From Aquibium microcysteis (GTDB lineage Bacteria > Pseudomonadota > Alphaproteobacteria > Rhizobiales > Rhizobiaceae), in assembly GCF_014495845.1 (NCBI RefSeq), contig NZ_CP061080.1, positions 5,260,001 to 5,324,000 of the forward strand: DNA of 64,000 bases, given 5' to 3'. The notes beneath the pieces were generated by a model. The model did not search any database. It saw only the letters and a list, made by a program, of their open reading frames with translations, and was not told the DNA's origin. Within the stretch, counting starts at the first letter, position 1. Every line of letters begins with the position of its first letter. Positions 8,273 through 17,231 of the stretch are shown here, one piece after another. The position numbers and the translations under genes are program-made.

Positions 8273-9502
8273 TCAGGCCGGCGGCGCGGCGGGACGCGAA
8301 CCGCGCGCCATCAGTGCGACCGCGCAATAGCCCGCGACGGCTGCCGCGCCCACCACAGCCACCATCGCCAGCGCGGTCATCGACGAGGCGCGCGCCATGA
8401 CCAGCGCGAAGGCGAAGGGGGCGATCGCCGTCGAGACCTGCCGCGCCGCGCTCATCCAGCCGACATGCGCGCCGTAGGCCGCCCGCCCGAACACCTCGAG
8501 CGGCAGCGTGCCGCCGACGATCGAGAACAGGCCCGAGCCGAGGCCGAAGAGGATGACGGCCGCCGCGATGCCCGGCACGCTGGGGGCGACGAGCGCAAGC
8601 AGCACGACGCCGGACGTCAGGAACAGGCCTGCGAGGATGGCGAGCCAGGACTGCCTCAGCCTCCCGCCGAAGACCATGTTGATCAGCCGGCTGGCCACCT
8701 GCGCCGGCCCGAAGAAGGTCGAGACCAGAACGCCCGCGGTGCCGAGGCCCATGCCGGTGAGCAGCGGCACCATGTGCAGCAGGATGGCCGCCTGCACGAA
8801 GCCGGCGAAGGCGAAACCGGCGAGCATCAGCAGGAACACGGCGCGCAGCCGGATGGGCGCAAGGCCGATGCCGTCGGCAGCCGCGACCGTGGCCGCGACG
8901 GCCGCCGGCGCAGCGAGCGCGCGGCGCTTCGCGAGCCGCGCGATCCAGCCATGCACGGGCAGGCAGAGCATCAGGTTCATGCCGGCGAAGACGAGATAGA
9001 CCTCGCGCCAGGTCAGCGTCGCATGCAGTGCCGAGGTCAGCGGCCAGAACAGCGTCGAGGCGAAGCCCGCGATCAGCGTGAGCAGCGTGATCGACCGCTG
9101 CGCCCCGACCGTGCCGGTCTGGACGATCGCCACGAAGGCGGTCGAATAGAGGACGAAGCAGGCCGCGAATTCCATCGCCAGAAGCGCGATGACGAAGCTT
9201 GCCCGTCCCGGCGCCAGCGCGCAGGCGACGAGCGCGAGTGCGGCAATCGCCGAGCCCGCCGACATGACGCGGCCGGCGCCGTGCCTGTCGGCCAGCCGCC
9301 CCGCCAGCGGGGCAAACAGGCTGCCGAAGAACAGCGCCGCCGACAGCGCCGCGAAAGCGAGGTGTTCCGGCACCGCAAATTCCGCGGCGATGGCCGGCGC
9401 GAGGATGGGGAAGGAATAGAACAGCGTGCCGTATCCCACCACCTGCGTCAGCCCCAGCCCCCAGATGACGGCGGGAGGCGCCTTGGAATCGGAATGCGGC
9501 AT
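8273..9502 (-). CDS. MFS transporter
   Basis: 409 residues with about twelve hydrophobic segments, a standard major facilitator. The start at 9502 (MPHSDSKAPP) is preferred; the longer open frame begins with 77 non-membrane residues that overlap arsR. The motif LAGRLADRHGAGRVM between helices 2 and 3 is MFS motif A. The gene follows an ArsR-type regulator by 65 nt on the same strand, so the two probably form a unit. With such a regulator, efflux of a metalloid or organoarsenical (as in ArsJ/ArsK-type carriers) is possible, but specificity cannot be read here. Confidence 0.85.
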   Translation of the reverse strand: MPHSDSKAPPAVIWGLGLTQVVGYGTLFYSFPILAPAIAAEFAVPEHLAFAALSAALFFGSLFAPLAGRLADRHGAGRVMSAGSAIAALALVACALAPGRASFVIALLAMEFAACFVLYSTAFVAIVQTGTVGAQRSITLLTLIAGFASTLFWPLTSALHATLTWREVYLVFAGMNLMLCLPVHGWIARLAKRRALAAPAAVAATVAAADGIGLAPIRLRAVFLLMLAGFAFAGFVQAAILLHMVPLLTGMGLGTAGVLVSTFFGPAQVASRLINMVFGGRLRQSWLAILAGLFLTSGVVLLALVAPSVPGIAAAVILFGLGSGLFSIVGGTLPLEVFGRAAYGAHVGWMSAARQVSTAIAPFAFALVMARASSMTALAMVAVVGAAAVAGYCAVALMARGSRPAAPPA

Positions 9503-9567
9503 CGGCGGGTCCGGGTGGGGGCAAGGATCGGCGGGCGGGAAGGCTGAGGCCGGCGGGCGACGCGAGC

Positions 9568-9894
9568 CTAGCCGGGCGGCGACGCTTCGCCCGGCGGAAA
9601 CGAGCCGTCGGCGCAGCACTCTTCGGAGAGGAACCCGATCAGCGCCTCCATCTCGGCATAGACCGCGCGACAGATCAGCGTCGTGCCCTGCCGCTCCTGG
9701 CTGACGAGTCCGGTCTCCACCAGACGTCGGCAATGGTGCGACAGGGTCGAGGCAGGAATGTCGAGCTTCTCCTGGATGCGCCCCACGGCAAGCCCCTCGG
9801 CACCGGCGCGCACCAGGATCCGGTAGATCCTGAGCCGCATCGGACTGCCGAGCGCCTCCAACTGGCGGGCGACGGTTTCGATCGTCATGGGCAC
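9568..9894 (-). CDS. ArsR/SmtB family winged-helix regulator
   Basis: 108 residues from a GTG at 9894, or 106 from the ATG at 9888. The winged helix includes LGSPMRLRIYRILVRAG and the recognition helix IPASTLSHHCRRLVETGLV. A vicinal Cys pair occurs near the C terminus (SEECCADG), outside the helix used by classical ArsR. It could bind As(III) or Sb(III), as in variants with displaced cysteines. It probably represses itself and the MFS gene just downstream. Confidence 0.85.
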   Translation of the reverse strand: MPMTIETVARQLEALGSPMRLRIYRILVRAGAEGLAVGRIQEKLDIPASTLSHHCRRLVETGLVSQERQGTTLICRAVYAEMEALIGFLSEECCADGSFPPGEASPPG

Positions 9895-10065
9895 GGCTTA
9901 GGCCGGGCCCGCGCGGAGGTCAAACGGTATTTCGGGAAATATGGAAACAGAATTTGCGAGGCTTTCAGGGTCGCACCTGCGGGCGCCATGGAGTGCGATC
10001 GTCCAGGAGGGCGATCACACCCACGATCCTCAGCCTCGGCTGCCCAACTCCCGACCGCCGCCCGC

Positions 10066-11043
10066 CTACGGCCAGATCGACCAGACGTAGACGCCGTAGC
10101 CCGTGAGCAGGACGGCGCCTTCCCAGCGGCTGATCCGGCGGCCGGTCCAGGCGAAGACGAGCACCAGCAGCGACACGCCGATCATCACGAGATTGTCGAA
10201 GGAGACGATCTCCTGCGGCACCGTGGTGGGCGACATCAGCGCGGTGGCGCCGCCGATGCCGAGGATGTTGTAGATGTTGGAGCCGACGATGTTGCCGAAG
10301 GCGACGTCGGTCTGCCTGCGCAGCGCGGCCATGACCGAGGTGACCAGTTCCGGCATCGAGGTTCCGACCGCCACGATGGTGAGGCCGATCACCGTCTCCG
10401 AGATGCCGAAGGAGCGGGCGAGGCCGACCGCGCCGGTGACGAGAAGGTTGCCGCCGTAGACGACGATGCCGAGACCGGCCAGCGCCATCAGCAGCGGCCA
10501 GAGCAGCGAGCCCTTCGACCGGGCGGCAGGCACCAGGCCGGCATCGGCCTCCTGCGCGGCGAGGCTCTTGTCATAGACCGCGCCATGCTCGGCGCCGGCC
10601 CGGCTTTCCTGCCGGAAGGCGACGTAGATGTAGAGGCACAGTGCGGCCACGAAGACCGCCCCGACCAGACGGCCGGCCGGCATGGTGGCTGCCATGGCGG
10701 CGAAAGCCAGCGTGACGCCGATCATCACCACGCCGTCACGCTTCAGCGTGCTCGATTCGACGGCGATCGGCAGGATGATCGTCGCGACGCCGAGAATCAG
10801 CAGGATGTTGGCGATGTTGGAGCCGACGATGTTGCCGTAGGCGATGCCCGGCGCGCCGGCCAGCGCCGCCTGTACCGAGGTCACGAGTTCGGGCGTCGAG
10901 GTGCCGAAGCCGACCAGCGTGAGGCCGATCACCAGCGGCGACACGCCGAGGCGGCTGGCGACGTTGACCGACCCGCGAACGAGCAGTTCGCCGCCGAGGA
11001 CGAGCAGGACGAGGCCGCCGAGCAGCAGGAGGAAGGTTGTCAA
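10066..11043 (-). CDS. Calcium/sodium antiporter (CaCA family, YrbG-like)
   Basis: 325 residues from a TTG at 11043 that has GGAG 8 nt upstream; an in-frame ATG at 11097 would give 343 with an unlikely polar N terminus. Both inverted alpha-repeats are intact: GFGTSTPELVTSV with GNIVGSNIANILLILG in the first half, and AVGTSMPELVTSV with GNIVGSNIYNILGIGG in the second. These carry the ion-binding acidic and polar residues. About ten membrane segments and length fit YrbG-type exchangers. It should export Ca2+ in exchange for Na+ or H+. Confidence 0.9.
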   Translation of the reverse strand: MTTFLLLLGGLVLLVLGGELLVRGSVNVASRLGVSPLVIGLTLVGFGTSTPELVTSVQAALAGAPGIAYGNIVGSNIANILLILGVATIILPIAVESSTLKRDGVVMIGVTLAFAAMAATMPAGRLVGAVFVAALCLYIYVAFRQESRAGAEHGAVYDKSLAAQEADAGLVPAARSKGSLLWPLLMALAGLGIVVYGGNLLVTGAVGLARSFGISETVIGLTIVAVGTSMPELVTSVMAALRRQTDVAFGNIVGSNIYNILGIGGATALMSPTTVPQEIVSFDNLVMIGVSLLVLVFAWTGRRISRWEGAVLLTGYGVYVWSIWP

Positions 11044-11209
11044 GCGATCGGCTCCGGTGGCTCGATGGAGGAGGGACGGCGAATGCCGAGGCCTCATATA
11101 GGCGAGCAGGCGACGATTGCCAGTGACGGCCGGCGCACGGCAGATCCGGCCGATGGCTCCGCGGCCGTCCCGCCGCGCCGCGGCGCGCGACGGACCGGCC
11201 GCAGCCGGT

Positions 11210-11479
11210 TCAGTTGTTCGCGGGATCGGTCTCCGCCTCGTAGGCGAGGCGCAGGATGACCGCGATGCCCCAGAGGGCGGCGATGCCGAAGATGCCGTAG
11301 AGCACGGTGGCGACGGTCTGCGACAGGTGCAGGAGCACGATCAGCGAATAGACGAAGACGCCCCCGACGGTGACGAACTGGCTGGCGATCAGCGTCGACA
11401 CCGCCGCCATGCCGAGCAGCGTGGCGGGCGTGACGATACGCCGGGACGGGGCGGAGAGGGTTTGATCTATCTGTTTCAT
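11210..11479 (-). CDS. Small membrane protein, unknown
   Basis: 89 residues from the ATG at 11479; an alternative ATG lies 4 codons upstream. It has two or three hydrophobic segments covering about residues 20-78 and a short charged tail (YEAETDPANN). I recognise no family. It is the last of three minus-strand open frames (12238 to 11210), the middle of which is also a tiny membrane protein, so a small membrane complex is conceivable. No homology-based function can be given. Confidence 0.6.
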   Translation of the reverse strand: MKQIDQTLSAPSRRIVTPATLLGMAAVSTLIASQFVTVGGVFVYSLIVLLHLSQTVATVLYGIFGIAALWGIAVILRLAYEAETDPANN

Positions 11480-11556
11480 ATGTCTTTCCATAGAAGAATG
11501 CGCCCGAACGGTGCCTGGCACCGGGGCGGGGAAGAGGGGGATGGCGGATGGGGGCG

Positions 11557-11760
11557 TCAGCCGCCGAAGCGGATGCCGGTCACTTCGAAGATCATCAGCA
11601 GGATGCCGAAGGAGCCGAGCACCGTGACGACCATGATGGCCGCCGTCGCCGCAAACTCGTTGTCGAAAGGCGCACGGACGATGCCGGCGGCGTTCGGCCG
11701 TGCATAGCGGACCAGCGCGAAGCAGACGGCGAGAAGCACGAGACCCATGACCAGTTCCAT
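11557..11760 (-). CDS. Small two-helix membrane protein, unknown
   Basis: 67 residues. The start at 11760 has GGAG 8 nt upstream. Hydrophobic segments at about 2-18 (LVMGLVLLAVCFALVRY) and 40-60 flank a short polar loop, PNAAGIVRAPFDNEF. It lies 77 nt upstream of the 89-residue membrane protein on the same strand. I recognise no family. Confidence 0.6.
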   Translation of the reverse strand: MELVMGLVLLAVCFALVRYARPNAAGIVRAPFDNEFAATAAIMVVTVLGSFGILLMIFEVTGIRFGG

Positions 11761-11857
11761 GGGAGTTCTCCAGGATGGGGGATTCCGGATGGCCGGCCGG
11801 CGATCGCGCGCGTCGGAATTTCCGGCACGGCGCGCGAGCGTCCGCGGCTGGCGGGGA

Positions 11858-12238
11858 TCAGACGTTCCGGGAAAGGGTCGGCGGCGCGCGCTGGCCCGGC
11901 GCGAAGGTGGCGCTGCGGACGGAGGCGGGTACCTCGCGGGCTGCGGCGGCCAGCACCGCGCCCTGCGGCAGGGGCAGCCGCGCGGACGGAAGGATGGCAT
12001 CGCCGGCCGGCTTGCCGCCGACATGCGGCTGGCGGTCGCCGGCGGCGAAGCGGATCTCGCCCTGCGGCGCTTCCGACGCCAGCGCCGGCTGCTGCAGGTC
12101 TCCCGACGACAGGACAGGGTGTCCGAGGTCGAAACCGGACCGCGCGACGCGGCCGGCATCCGAGACGTGCGACAGCACCGTCAGGACCACCAGGAGCCCG
12201 ACCAGCCAGCGTGCCGTGAAACGGTTGAGGATGTTCAA
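11858..12238 (-). CDS. Possible secreted small protein, unknown
   Basis: 126 residues from a TTG with AGAGG 6 nt upstream. The N terminus, MNILNRFTARWLVGLLVVLTVL, looks like a signal anchor or signal peptide. The rest is low-complexity, rich in Ala, Gly, Pro and Arg, with no motif I know. It is first of three same-strand small frames. The coding claim rests on frame length, start site and signal, so it could be spurious. Confidence 0.4.
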   Translation of the reverse strand: MNILNRFTARWLVGLLVVLTVLSHVSDAGRVARSGFDLGHPVLSSGDLQQPALASEAPQGEIRFAAGDRQPHVGGKPAGDAILPSARLPLPQGAVLAAAAREVPASVRSATFAPGQRAPPTLSRNV

Positions 12239-12319
12239 CGAAGCCTCTCGACGGCTCAGGCCGCCACGATCTTCAATACCAGTCCCGCGGCGCGGACGCC
12301 AGACCGTCGGGCATGACCG

Positions 12320-13039
12320 TCAGCGCATGCGCGCGGCGGCGCCGTGGCGCAGCGAGATCGCCTTGTGCAGATGCACCATCATGGCGGCCGCGAACAGCGG
12401 CGTCAGAAGGTTGACCAGCGGGATCGCCAGGAAACCGGCGATCACGAGGCCGGCGAGGAACACGGTGCCGGCATGCCGCCGCCGCAGGGCCTTGGCCTCC
12501 GCCTCGTCGCGGAAGCGCATGGCGGCGAACTCGAAGAACTCGCGGCCGAGCAGGTAGCCGTTGACGACGAAGAAGGCGACGAGGTTGACGCCGGGGACCA
12601 GCAGCAGCAGCAGCGCGACGAGATTGCCGAGGATGACGATGGCGAAGAACTTAAGCGACAGCCACAGCGCCTGCACCGGCGGCATGGCGCGGCCGGGCGG
12701 ATCGGCAGGATAGTCGCTCTTCTCGACCAGTTCGGCGACGTCGTCGAGGAACAGGCCGGCGATCAGCGCCGAAACCGGCGCGACGAGCAGCGCCAGCCCC
12801 AGTGCCAGCGCCAGGCCGGCGACGATGGCGGCGATCAGCCCGAGCCACCCGGCCCAGTCGGGCATCGCGGGCACGAAGCCTTCCAGCACCGGCAGGGCGA
12901 GCCAGGCGAAGCCCTGCGTCAGGGCGAACCACAGCGCCACCAGCGCGAGCAGCGTCAGCCCCAGCGTCTTGAAGAAGACGGTTCGGAAGGCGGGGGAGAG
13001 GAGCTGGCCGGCGGCGCGGCCGGCGGCGTCGAGGATCAT
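12320..13039 (-). CDS. EI24 domain membrane protein (CysZ-like)
   Basis: 239 residues from MILDAAGRAAGQLLSPAFRTVFFKTLGLT, a start that avoids a poor 40-residue extension. About four long hydrophobic stretches alternate with amphipathic segments (GLFLDDVAELVEK), as in the EI24/CysZ family. FFVVNGYLLGREFFEFAAMR near residue 175 is the family core. E. coli CysZ is a sulfate channel, but alphaproteobacterial EI24 proteins are not all sulfate carriers, and the sulfate operon is 4 kb away. Divergent from adenosine kinase. Confidence 0.75.
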   Translation of the reverse strand: MILDAAGRAAGQLLSPAFRTVFFKTLGLTLLALVALWFALTQGFAWLALPVLEGFVPAMPDWAGWLGLIAAIVAGLALALGLALLVAPVSALIAGLFLDDVAELVEKSDYPADPPGRAMPPVQALWLSLKFFAIVILGNLVALLLLLVPGVNLVAFFVVNGYLLGREFFEFAAMRFRDEAEAKALRRRHAGTVFLAGLVIAGFLAIPLVNLLTPLFAAAMMVHLHKAISLRHGAAARMR

Positions 13040-13219
13040 CGCTGGGTCTTTCCTTGTCGGCGCGCAGATAGGCACGGCCGCGCGGCGAAACAAGCGTGCC
13101 GCCGCCGCCGCGCCGCCGCACCGGCCAGCCCGACCGTGCCGCGCGCCGCGCCGTTGCAAAGTCGGGCGGATCGGCTAAACCGGTCGCACCGCCCGCTCGC
13201 AACAAAGGCTCTCCTCCCC

Positions 13220-14221
13220 GTGCCAACCGATCCGACCTACGATGTCCTGTGCATCGGCAACGCCATCGTCGACATCATCGCGCGCTGCGACGAGGCCTTC
13301 CTCGTCGACAACGGCATCATCAAGGGTGCGATGAACCTGATCGACGCCGAGCGCGCGGAACTCCTCTATGCCCGCATGGGGCCGGCCGTGGAGGCGTCCG
13401 GCGGCAGCGCCGGCAACACCGCGGCGGGCGTCGCGAGCTTCGGCGGCCGCGCCGCCTATTTCGGCAAGGTCTCGAACGACCCGCTCGGCGGCCTCTTCGC
13501 CCACGACATCCGCGCTCAAGGGGTGGCCTTCGACACGCAGCCGCTGACGGGCTTTCCGCCCACCGCCCGCTCGATGATCTTCGTCACGCCCGACGGCGAG
13601 CGCTCCATGAACACCTATCTCGGCGCGTGCGTGGAACTGGGGCCGGACGACGTCGAGGAAGAAAAGGCGCAGGGCGCCAAGGTCACCTATTTCGAGGGCT
13701 ATCTCTGGGACCCGCCGCTGGCCAAGCAGGCGATCCGCCGTACGGCCGCACTGGCGCACGCCGCCGGGCGCGAGGTGTCGATGACGCTCTCCGACCCCTT
13801 CTGCGTCGACCGCTACCGCGACGAATTCCTCGACCTGATGCGCTCGGGCACGGTCGACATCGTCTTCGCCAACGAGAGCGAGATGAAGTCGCTCTACCAG
13901 ACCTCGTCCTTCGAGGCCGGCCTCGAGGCGATCCGCAAGGACTGCCGGCTCGCCGCCATCACCCGCTCCGAGCGCGGCTCGGTGATCGTGCGCGGGCACG
14001 AGACGGTGCAGGTCGACGCCATCGAGATCGCCGAGCTCGTCGACACCACCGGCGCCGGCGACCTCTACGCCGCCGGCTTCCTCCACGGCTACACCACCGG
14101 CCGCTCGCTCGCCGACTGCGGCAAGCTCGGCTCGCTGGCGGCCGGCATCGTCATCCAGCAGGTGGGGCCGCGGCCGATGCGGAGTTTGCGCGAGGCGGCG
14201 GAGCAGGTGGGGTTGGGGTGA
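13220..14221 (+). CDS. PfkB-family sugar kinase, adenosine kinase type
   Basis: 333 residues from a GTG at 13220. GGSAGNTAAGVASFGGRAAYFGKV near residue 55 is PfkB signature 1 and DTTGAGDLYAAGFLHG near residue 277 is signature 2, with the catalytic Asp and the anion hole intact. The family in rhizobia is annotated as adenosine kinase and phosphorylates adenosine to AMP. That would recycle adenosine from S-adenosylhomocysteine, in line with the many SAM-using enzymes nearby. Other nucleoside or sugar substrates cannot be excluded. Confidence 0.85.
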   Translation: MPTDPTYDVLCIGNAIVDIIARCDEAFLVDNGIIKGAMNLIDAERAELLYARMGPAVEASGGSAGNTAAGVASFGGRAAYFGKVSNDPLGGLFAHDIRAQGVAFDTQPLTGFPPTARSMIFVTPDGERSMNTYLGACVELGPDDVEEEKAQGAKVTYFEGYLWDPPLAKQAIRRTAALAHAAGREVSMTLSDPFCVDRYRDEFLDLMRSGTVDIVFANESEMKSLYQTSSFEAGLEAIRKDCRLAAITRSERGSVIVRGHETVQVDAIEIAELVDTTGAGDLYAAGFLHGYTTGRSLADCGKLGSLAAGIVIQQVGPRPMRSLREAAEQVGLG

Positions 14222-14322
14222 GGGGGCGCCGCTTTCAGTGCCGCGTACCCCACCTTCATCGCGGGCTGATCTGCGGACGACGTCTCAGTACCATTCCGGA
14301 GGCCGCTTCTCCTGCCTGCGGC

Positions 14323-14817
14323 CTACCATCCCATCGTCCCCGGCCCGCCCTTGAACGGGCCGACGACCCGGCTGGTGATCCATCCGCCGTAGAAGCGGCC
14401 GGGCTGGGGCGTCACGGTTTCGCCGTCCACCGTGCACCGGTCGAAGGGCCCGGCATAGAAGGCGACGTGGTCGCGCAGGAGCGCGAAGGCCGGCGTCGGG
14501 TTGGGGTAGCTCCAGCCGACCCGGGGCAGCACGGTGTCTCCCACTAGGACGTCCCAGTAGACGGCAGTGCCTTTCCATTCGCAGAGCGAGGTTCCCGCCG
14601 CCCTGCGCAGCACGCCCGGCGCGATGTCGGCCGGCGGGATGTACCAGGATGGCGGGTGGCTGGTCTCGAGCGTCCGCACGGCCGACCGGGTCTCGGCGAT
14701 CCGTCGCCCGCCATGTTCGATGACGATGTGGCAGGGGCTCGGCTCGGCGATGGCCGGGCGCGGATAGGACCACACGCTTTCCTGGCCGGGCCCGACCGGA
14801 TCGCCGCGGCGCATCAT
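14323..14817 (-). CDS. DUF427 domain protein
   Basis: 164 residues from the ATG at 14817 (a second ATG follows directly). The repeat-like blocks SHPPSWYIPPADI, CEWKGTAVYWDV and VGWSYPNPTPAFALLRDHVAFYAGPFDRCTVDGE are DUF427, a small beta-rich domain whose function is unknown. The start overlaps the stop of the DCC-domain gene by 4 nt, so the two are translated together. No catalytic residues can be assigned. Confidence 0.82.
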   Translation of the reverse strand: MMRRGDPVGPGQESVWSYPRPAIAEPSPCHIVIEHGGRRIAETRSAVRTLETSHPPSWYIPPADIAPGVLRRAAGTSLCEWKGTAVYWDVLVGDTVLPRVGWSYPNPTPAFALLRDHVAFYAGPFDRCTVDGETVTPQPGRFYGGWITSRVVGPFKGGPGTMGW

Positions 14818-15176
14818 GCCGGCGCCGACCGGCGGGCGAGGCGCTGCAGCCGCGGCCGGACGCGCAGGAAGGCCACGTAGCAGCGCTCCAGCACGGCCAG
14901 CACGAGCGGGATGCGGGCCAGCACGCCGAGGGGGCGCAGAAGCGGGATTGCCCGCCACATGGCTGCGAAGGCGCCGGCGCCCGACACGAGCACGCCGTTC
15001 TCCCGGGCGTGAAACCGGGCGAGCAGTTCGGCGCGGTCGATGGGGCAGTCCGCGACGCTGGATGCCGCGACGTCGATGAAGTCGATGGCGCCGCGGCGGT
15101 CGAGGCGCTTCATCAGCATGATCTCGCGCGTGCAGAGCGGGCAGGAACCGTCGAACCAGATGGTGAGCGTGGCCAT
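14814..15176 (-). CDS. DCC1-like thiol-disulfide oxidoreductase (DUF393)
   Basis: 120 residues. FDGSCPLCTREI near residues 8-19 is the DxxCxxC motif that names the DCC family, a thioredoxin-fold group. It is a short cytoplasmic protein without a signal peptide. The partner protein or substrate is unknown. It is the first gene of a two-gene unit with DUF427, linked by an ATGA overlap. Confidence 0.85.
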   Translation of the reverse strand: MATLTIWFDGSCPLCTREIMLMKRLDRRGAIDFIDVAASSVADCPIDRAELLARFHARENGVLVSGAGAFAAMWRAIPLLRPLGVLARIPLVLAVLERCYVAFLRVRPRLQRLARRSAPA

Positions 15177-15501
15177 GACCCGGGATATGGGGCACGCCTC
15201 GCCAACGTCACGGCCTCAAGATGTCGCACGGTGCGGAGCGTGCCGGCGGTCGCCTTCTGGCTGGTGAGGTCGGGCGTCGGAAACGTCCAGCCGAAACCGC
15301 GCGTGCTCCGAGGACGACGGTGAAACGCGTTCTGGAGCGAAGAAGCGCGGCGGCCTCATGCGCGGCGATGCGCGGACGAGGCCGCCGATGGTCGATGTCA
15401 TGGCGCCCGTCACGCCGGCGTCGCGCCGCCGCCATCCCCGGGCCCGACGGACAGGGCAACGGCGCCGCGAGCGCTTGGCGGTCGCGGCTCCGGGGGCTTG
15501 C
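15177..15501. other. 325-nt gap, nothing recognised
   Basis: Between the DCC gene start and the carbonic anhydrase stop I see only short overlapping open frames with no motif or ribosome-binding site. No clear hairpin with T-run was found. It must contain the promoter of the DCC/DUF427 pair. Confidence 0.5.
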
Positions 15502-16302
15502 TCAGCGGATGGGGGCGAGCAGTTCGGAGGTCGTGACCAGCTGCCGCACGCCGTGGGCGTGCTCTTCCTTGAAGACGTTGCCCTTTGCCGCCCAGGCATG
15601 CAGCGAGCCGATGTCGAGGCGGGCGCAGTCGGGGCGGACGCTCCAGGTCACCTGGAGCGGCGAGCAGGCGCTCTCGGTGTATTTCGGGCCGGTCGTGGAG
15701 CCGGCGAAGACGACCGGCGTGCCGGTGCCGCGCGGCAGCGCCTTCGGCTGATGGTGGCCGTCGCCCTGGCGCACGGTTTCGGCGAAATCGGCGAAGTCGA
15801 GCGCACGCGCGTCGTTCACCAGCAGGAACACCTGCGATTCCACCCGCAGCTGCGGGTTGGTGCAGGTCTCGCTCATGCAGGCGCCGAGGCCCTCGCCGGG
15901 CGCGACGTCGCAGGAGCTGTAGACCCAGTGGACCTCGATCGTGTCGCCGGGCTCCACGCCGTGGAAGCCGTGCTCGACATGTTCGGGCTTCTCGCGTTCG
16001 GCGGGCGTCAGGCTGTCCGCATCGTTGCAGCGGAAGCCGCCATGCTCGCCGGCACCGGCGCTGATCGAGAAGCCCGGCCCCTTGTGCTCGGCATTGGCAT
16101 GGGTGTGGATGTTGCAGAGGTTCATCGCCTCCGGCGCCGGTGCGGCGGCGAAGACGCGAGAATTGGTCCCGGCAAGGCTTGAAATGTCGCGTGGGGCCTG
16201 CGGGCCGTAACCGGCACAGACTTCGCCCGCTGTGGCGGTCGAGATCAGGGCGAGCGAGGTGGCGAGCGCGGCCGCAGCGCGCACCGTGGCAGTGTTGAAC
16301 AT
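15502..16302 (-). CDS. Delta-class carbonic anhydrase, exported
   Basis: 266 residues with a Sec signal peptide (MFNTATVRAAAALATSLALI, cleavage after STATA), so the enzyme is periplasmic. NLCNIHTHANAEHKG at 61-75 resembles the zinc-site signature of delta carbonic anhydrases, first known from diatoms and dinoflagellates and later found in bacteria. Candidate zinc ligands are His66, His68 and His73. Further downstream are FRCNDADSL, EVHWVYSSCDV and GPKYTESACSP, consistent with that family. It would interconvert CO2 and bicarbonate. The start at 16302 has AGGGGG 9 nt upstream. The assignment is from motif memory only. Confidence 0.7.
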   Translation of the reverse strand: MFNTATVRAAAALATSLALISTATAGEVCAGYGPQAPRDISSLAGTNSRVFAAAPAPEAMNLCNIHTHANAEHKGPGFSISAGAGEHGGFRCNDADSLTPAEREKPEHVEHGFHGVEPGDTIEVHWVYSSCDVAPGEGLGACMSETCTNPQLRVESQVFLLVNDARALDFADFAETVRQGDGHHQPKALPRGTGTPVVFAGSTTGPKYTESACSPLQVTWSVRPDCARLDIGSLHAWAAKGNVFKEEHAHGVRQLVTTSELLAPIR

Positions 16303-16475
16303 TCGGGTACCCCCTTGAACAATCTTGTCCCGAAACATTCTTTGCCCGAGGCAAATTAAGACAAGAATGATGAGGGTTGCGACATTTGACGCGAATTTGT
16401 GCGAAGTCGCGGGGCGGGACGGTCTTCCACTTGCATCGCTGCGGAAGACGAAGGACGGCATCCCGCCGCAGCCTT

Positions 16476-17108
16476 TCAGACGATGTCCTCCGGCCGCCGC
16501 CCCGGCCGGCTCCGGTAGGGCGGGAAGGTCCAGCCGAACCACAATGCGCCGCCGCGCACCGCGAAGGCGGCCAGCGCCCCGAGGACCGCGGCGAGCGGCA
16601 TGGTCAGGCCGAGGATGGCGAGCAGCGTGAAGGTGGCGGCGCCGGAGAGCGCGGCGGTGACGTAGATTTCGGGGCGCAGCAGCACCGAGGGTTCCTGTGC
16701 GGCGATGTCGCGGACGATGCCGCCGAAGGTCGCGGTCATCACGCCCATGACGATGGCGATGGTGGCCGAGCCGGTGACGATCAGGCCCTTGTAGGCGCCG
16801 AAGACGCAGTAGGCGGCGAGCCCGACGGCGTCGAGCCAGAGCAGCAGCTTGTAGCGCGACTCCAGCAGATGGGCGGTGAAGTAGACGATGACGGCGACCG
16901 CCGCGCAGACCAGGATGTAGTCCTGGTTGACGGTCCAGAACACCGGCACGCCGAGGATCAGGTCGCGCAGCGTGCCGCCGCCGGTGCCCGTCACGCAGGC
17001 CATGAAGACGAAGCCGATGATGTCGAGCTCCTTGCGCGAGGCCGCCAGCGCGCCGGTCGCGGCGAACACGGCCACGCCGGCATAGTCGAATGCGAGGATC
17101 GGGATCAT
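16476..17108 (-). CDS. TRIC-type cation channel family protein (UPF0126)
   Basis: 210 residues with seven hydrophobic segments and an internal duplication. Each half carries a glycine motif: VTGTGGGTLRDLILG near residue 39 and TATFGGIVRDIAAQEPS near residue 124. This is the GGxxRD pattern of the UPF0126/YicG family, prokaryotic relatives of trimeric intracellular cation channels. It should form a trimeric monovalent cation pore in the inner membrane. It is monocistronic, with a palindromic element between it and grpE. Confidence 0.87.
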   Translation of the reverse strand: MIPILAFDYAGVAVFAATGALAASRKELDIIGFVFMACVTGTGGGTLRDLILGVPVFWTVNQDYILVCAAVAVIVYFTAHLLESRYKLLLWLDAVGLAAYCVFGAYKGLIVTGSATIAIVMGVMTATFGGIVRDIAAQEPSVLLRPEIYVTAALSGAATFTLLAILGLTMPLAAVLGALAAFAVRGGALWFGWTFPPYRSRPGRRPEDIV

Positions 17109-17231
17109 GGCGGGCCTCCTGCGACAGGCTTAGCGCGGATGGAGGCGGCTGCGCCAGACGGGGGATCGGAGAGGGGATCGGATCGTCTGCAGCGTCGATC
17201 CCGCCGCCCGTCTGAAGGTCGCGCTCTGCGG

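Noticed and set aside
9733..11259. 508-codon plus-strand open frame opposite the Ca/Na antiporter
   Set aside because: His/Asp/Arg-rich nonsense translation; the antiporter repeats on the minus strand are intact.
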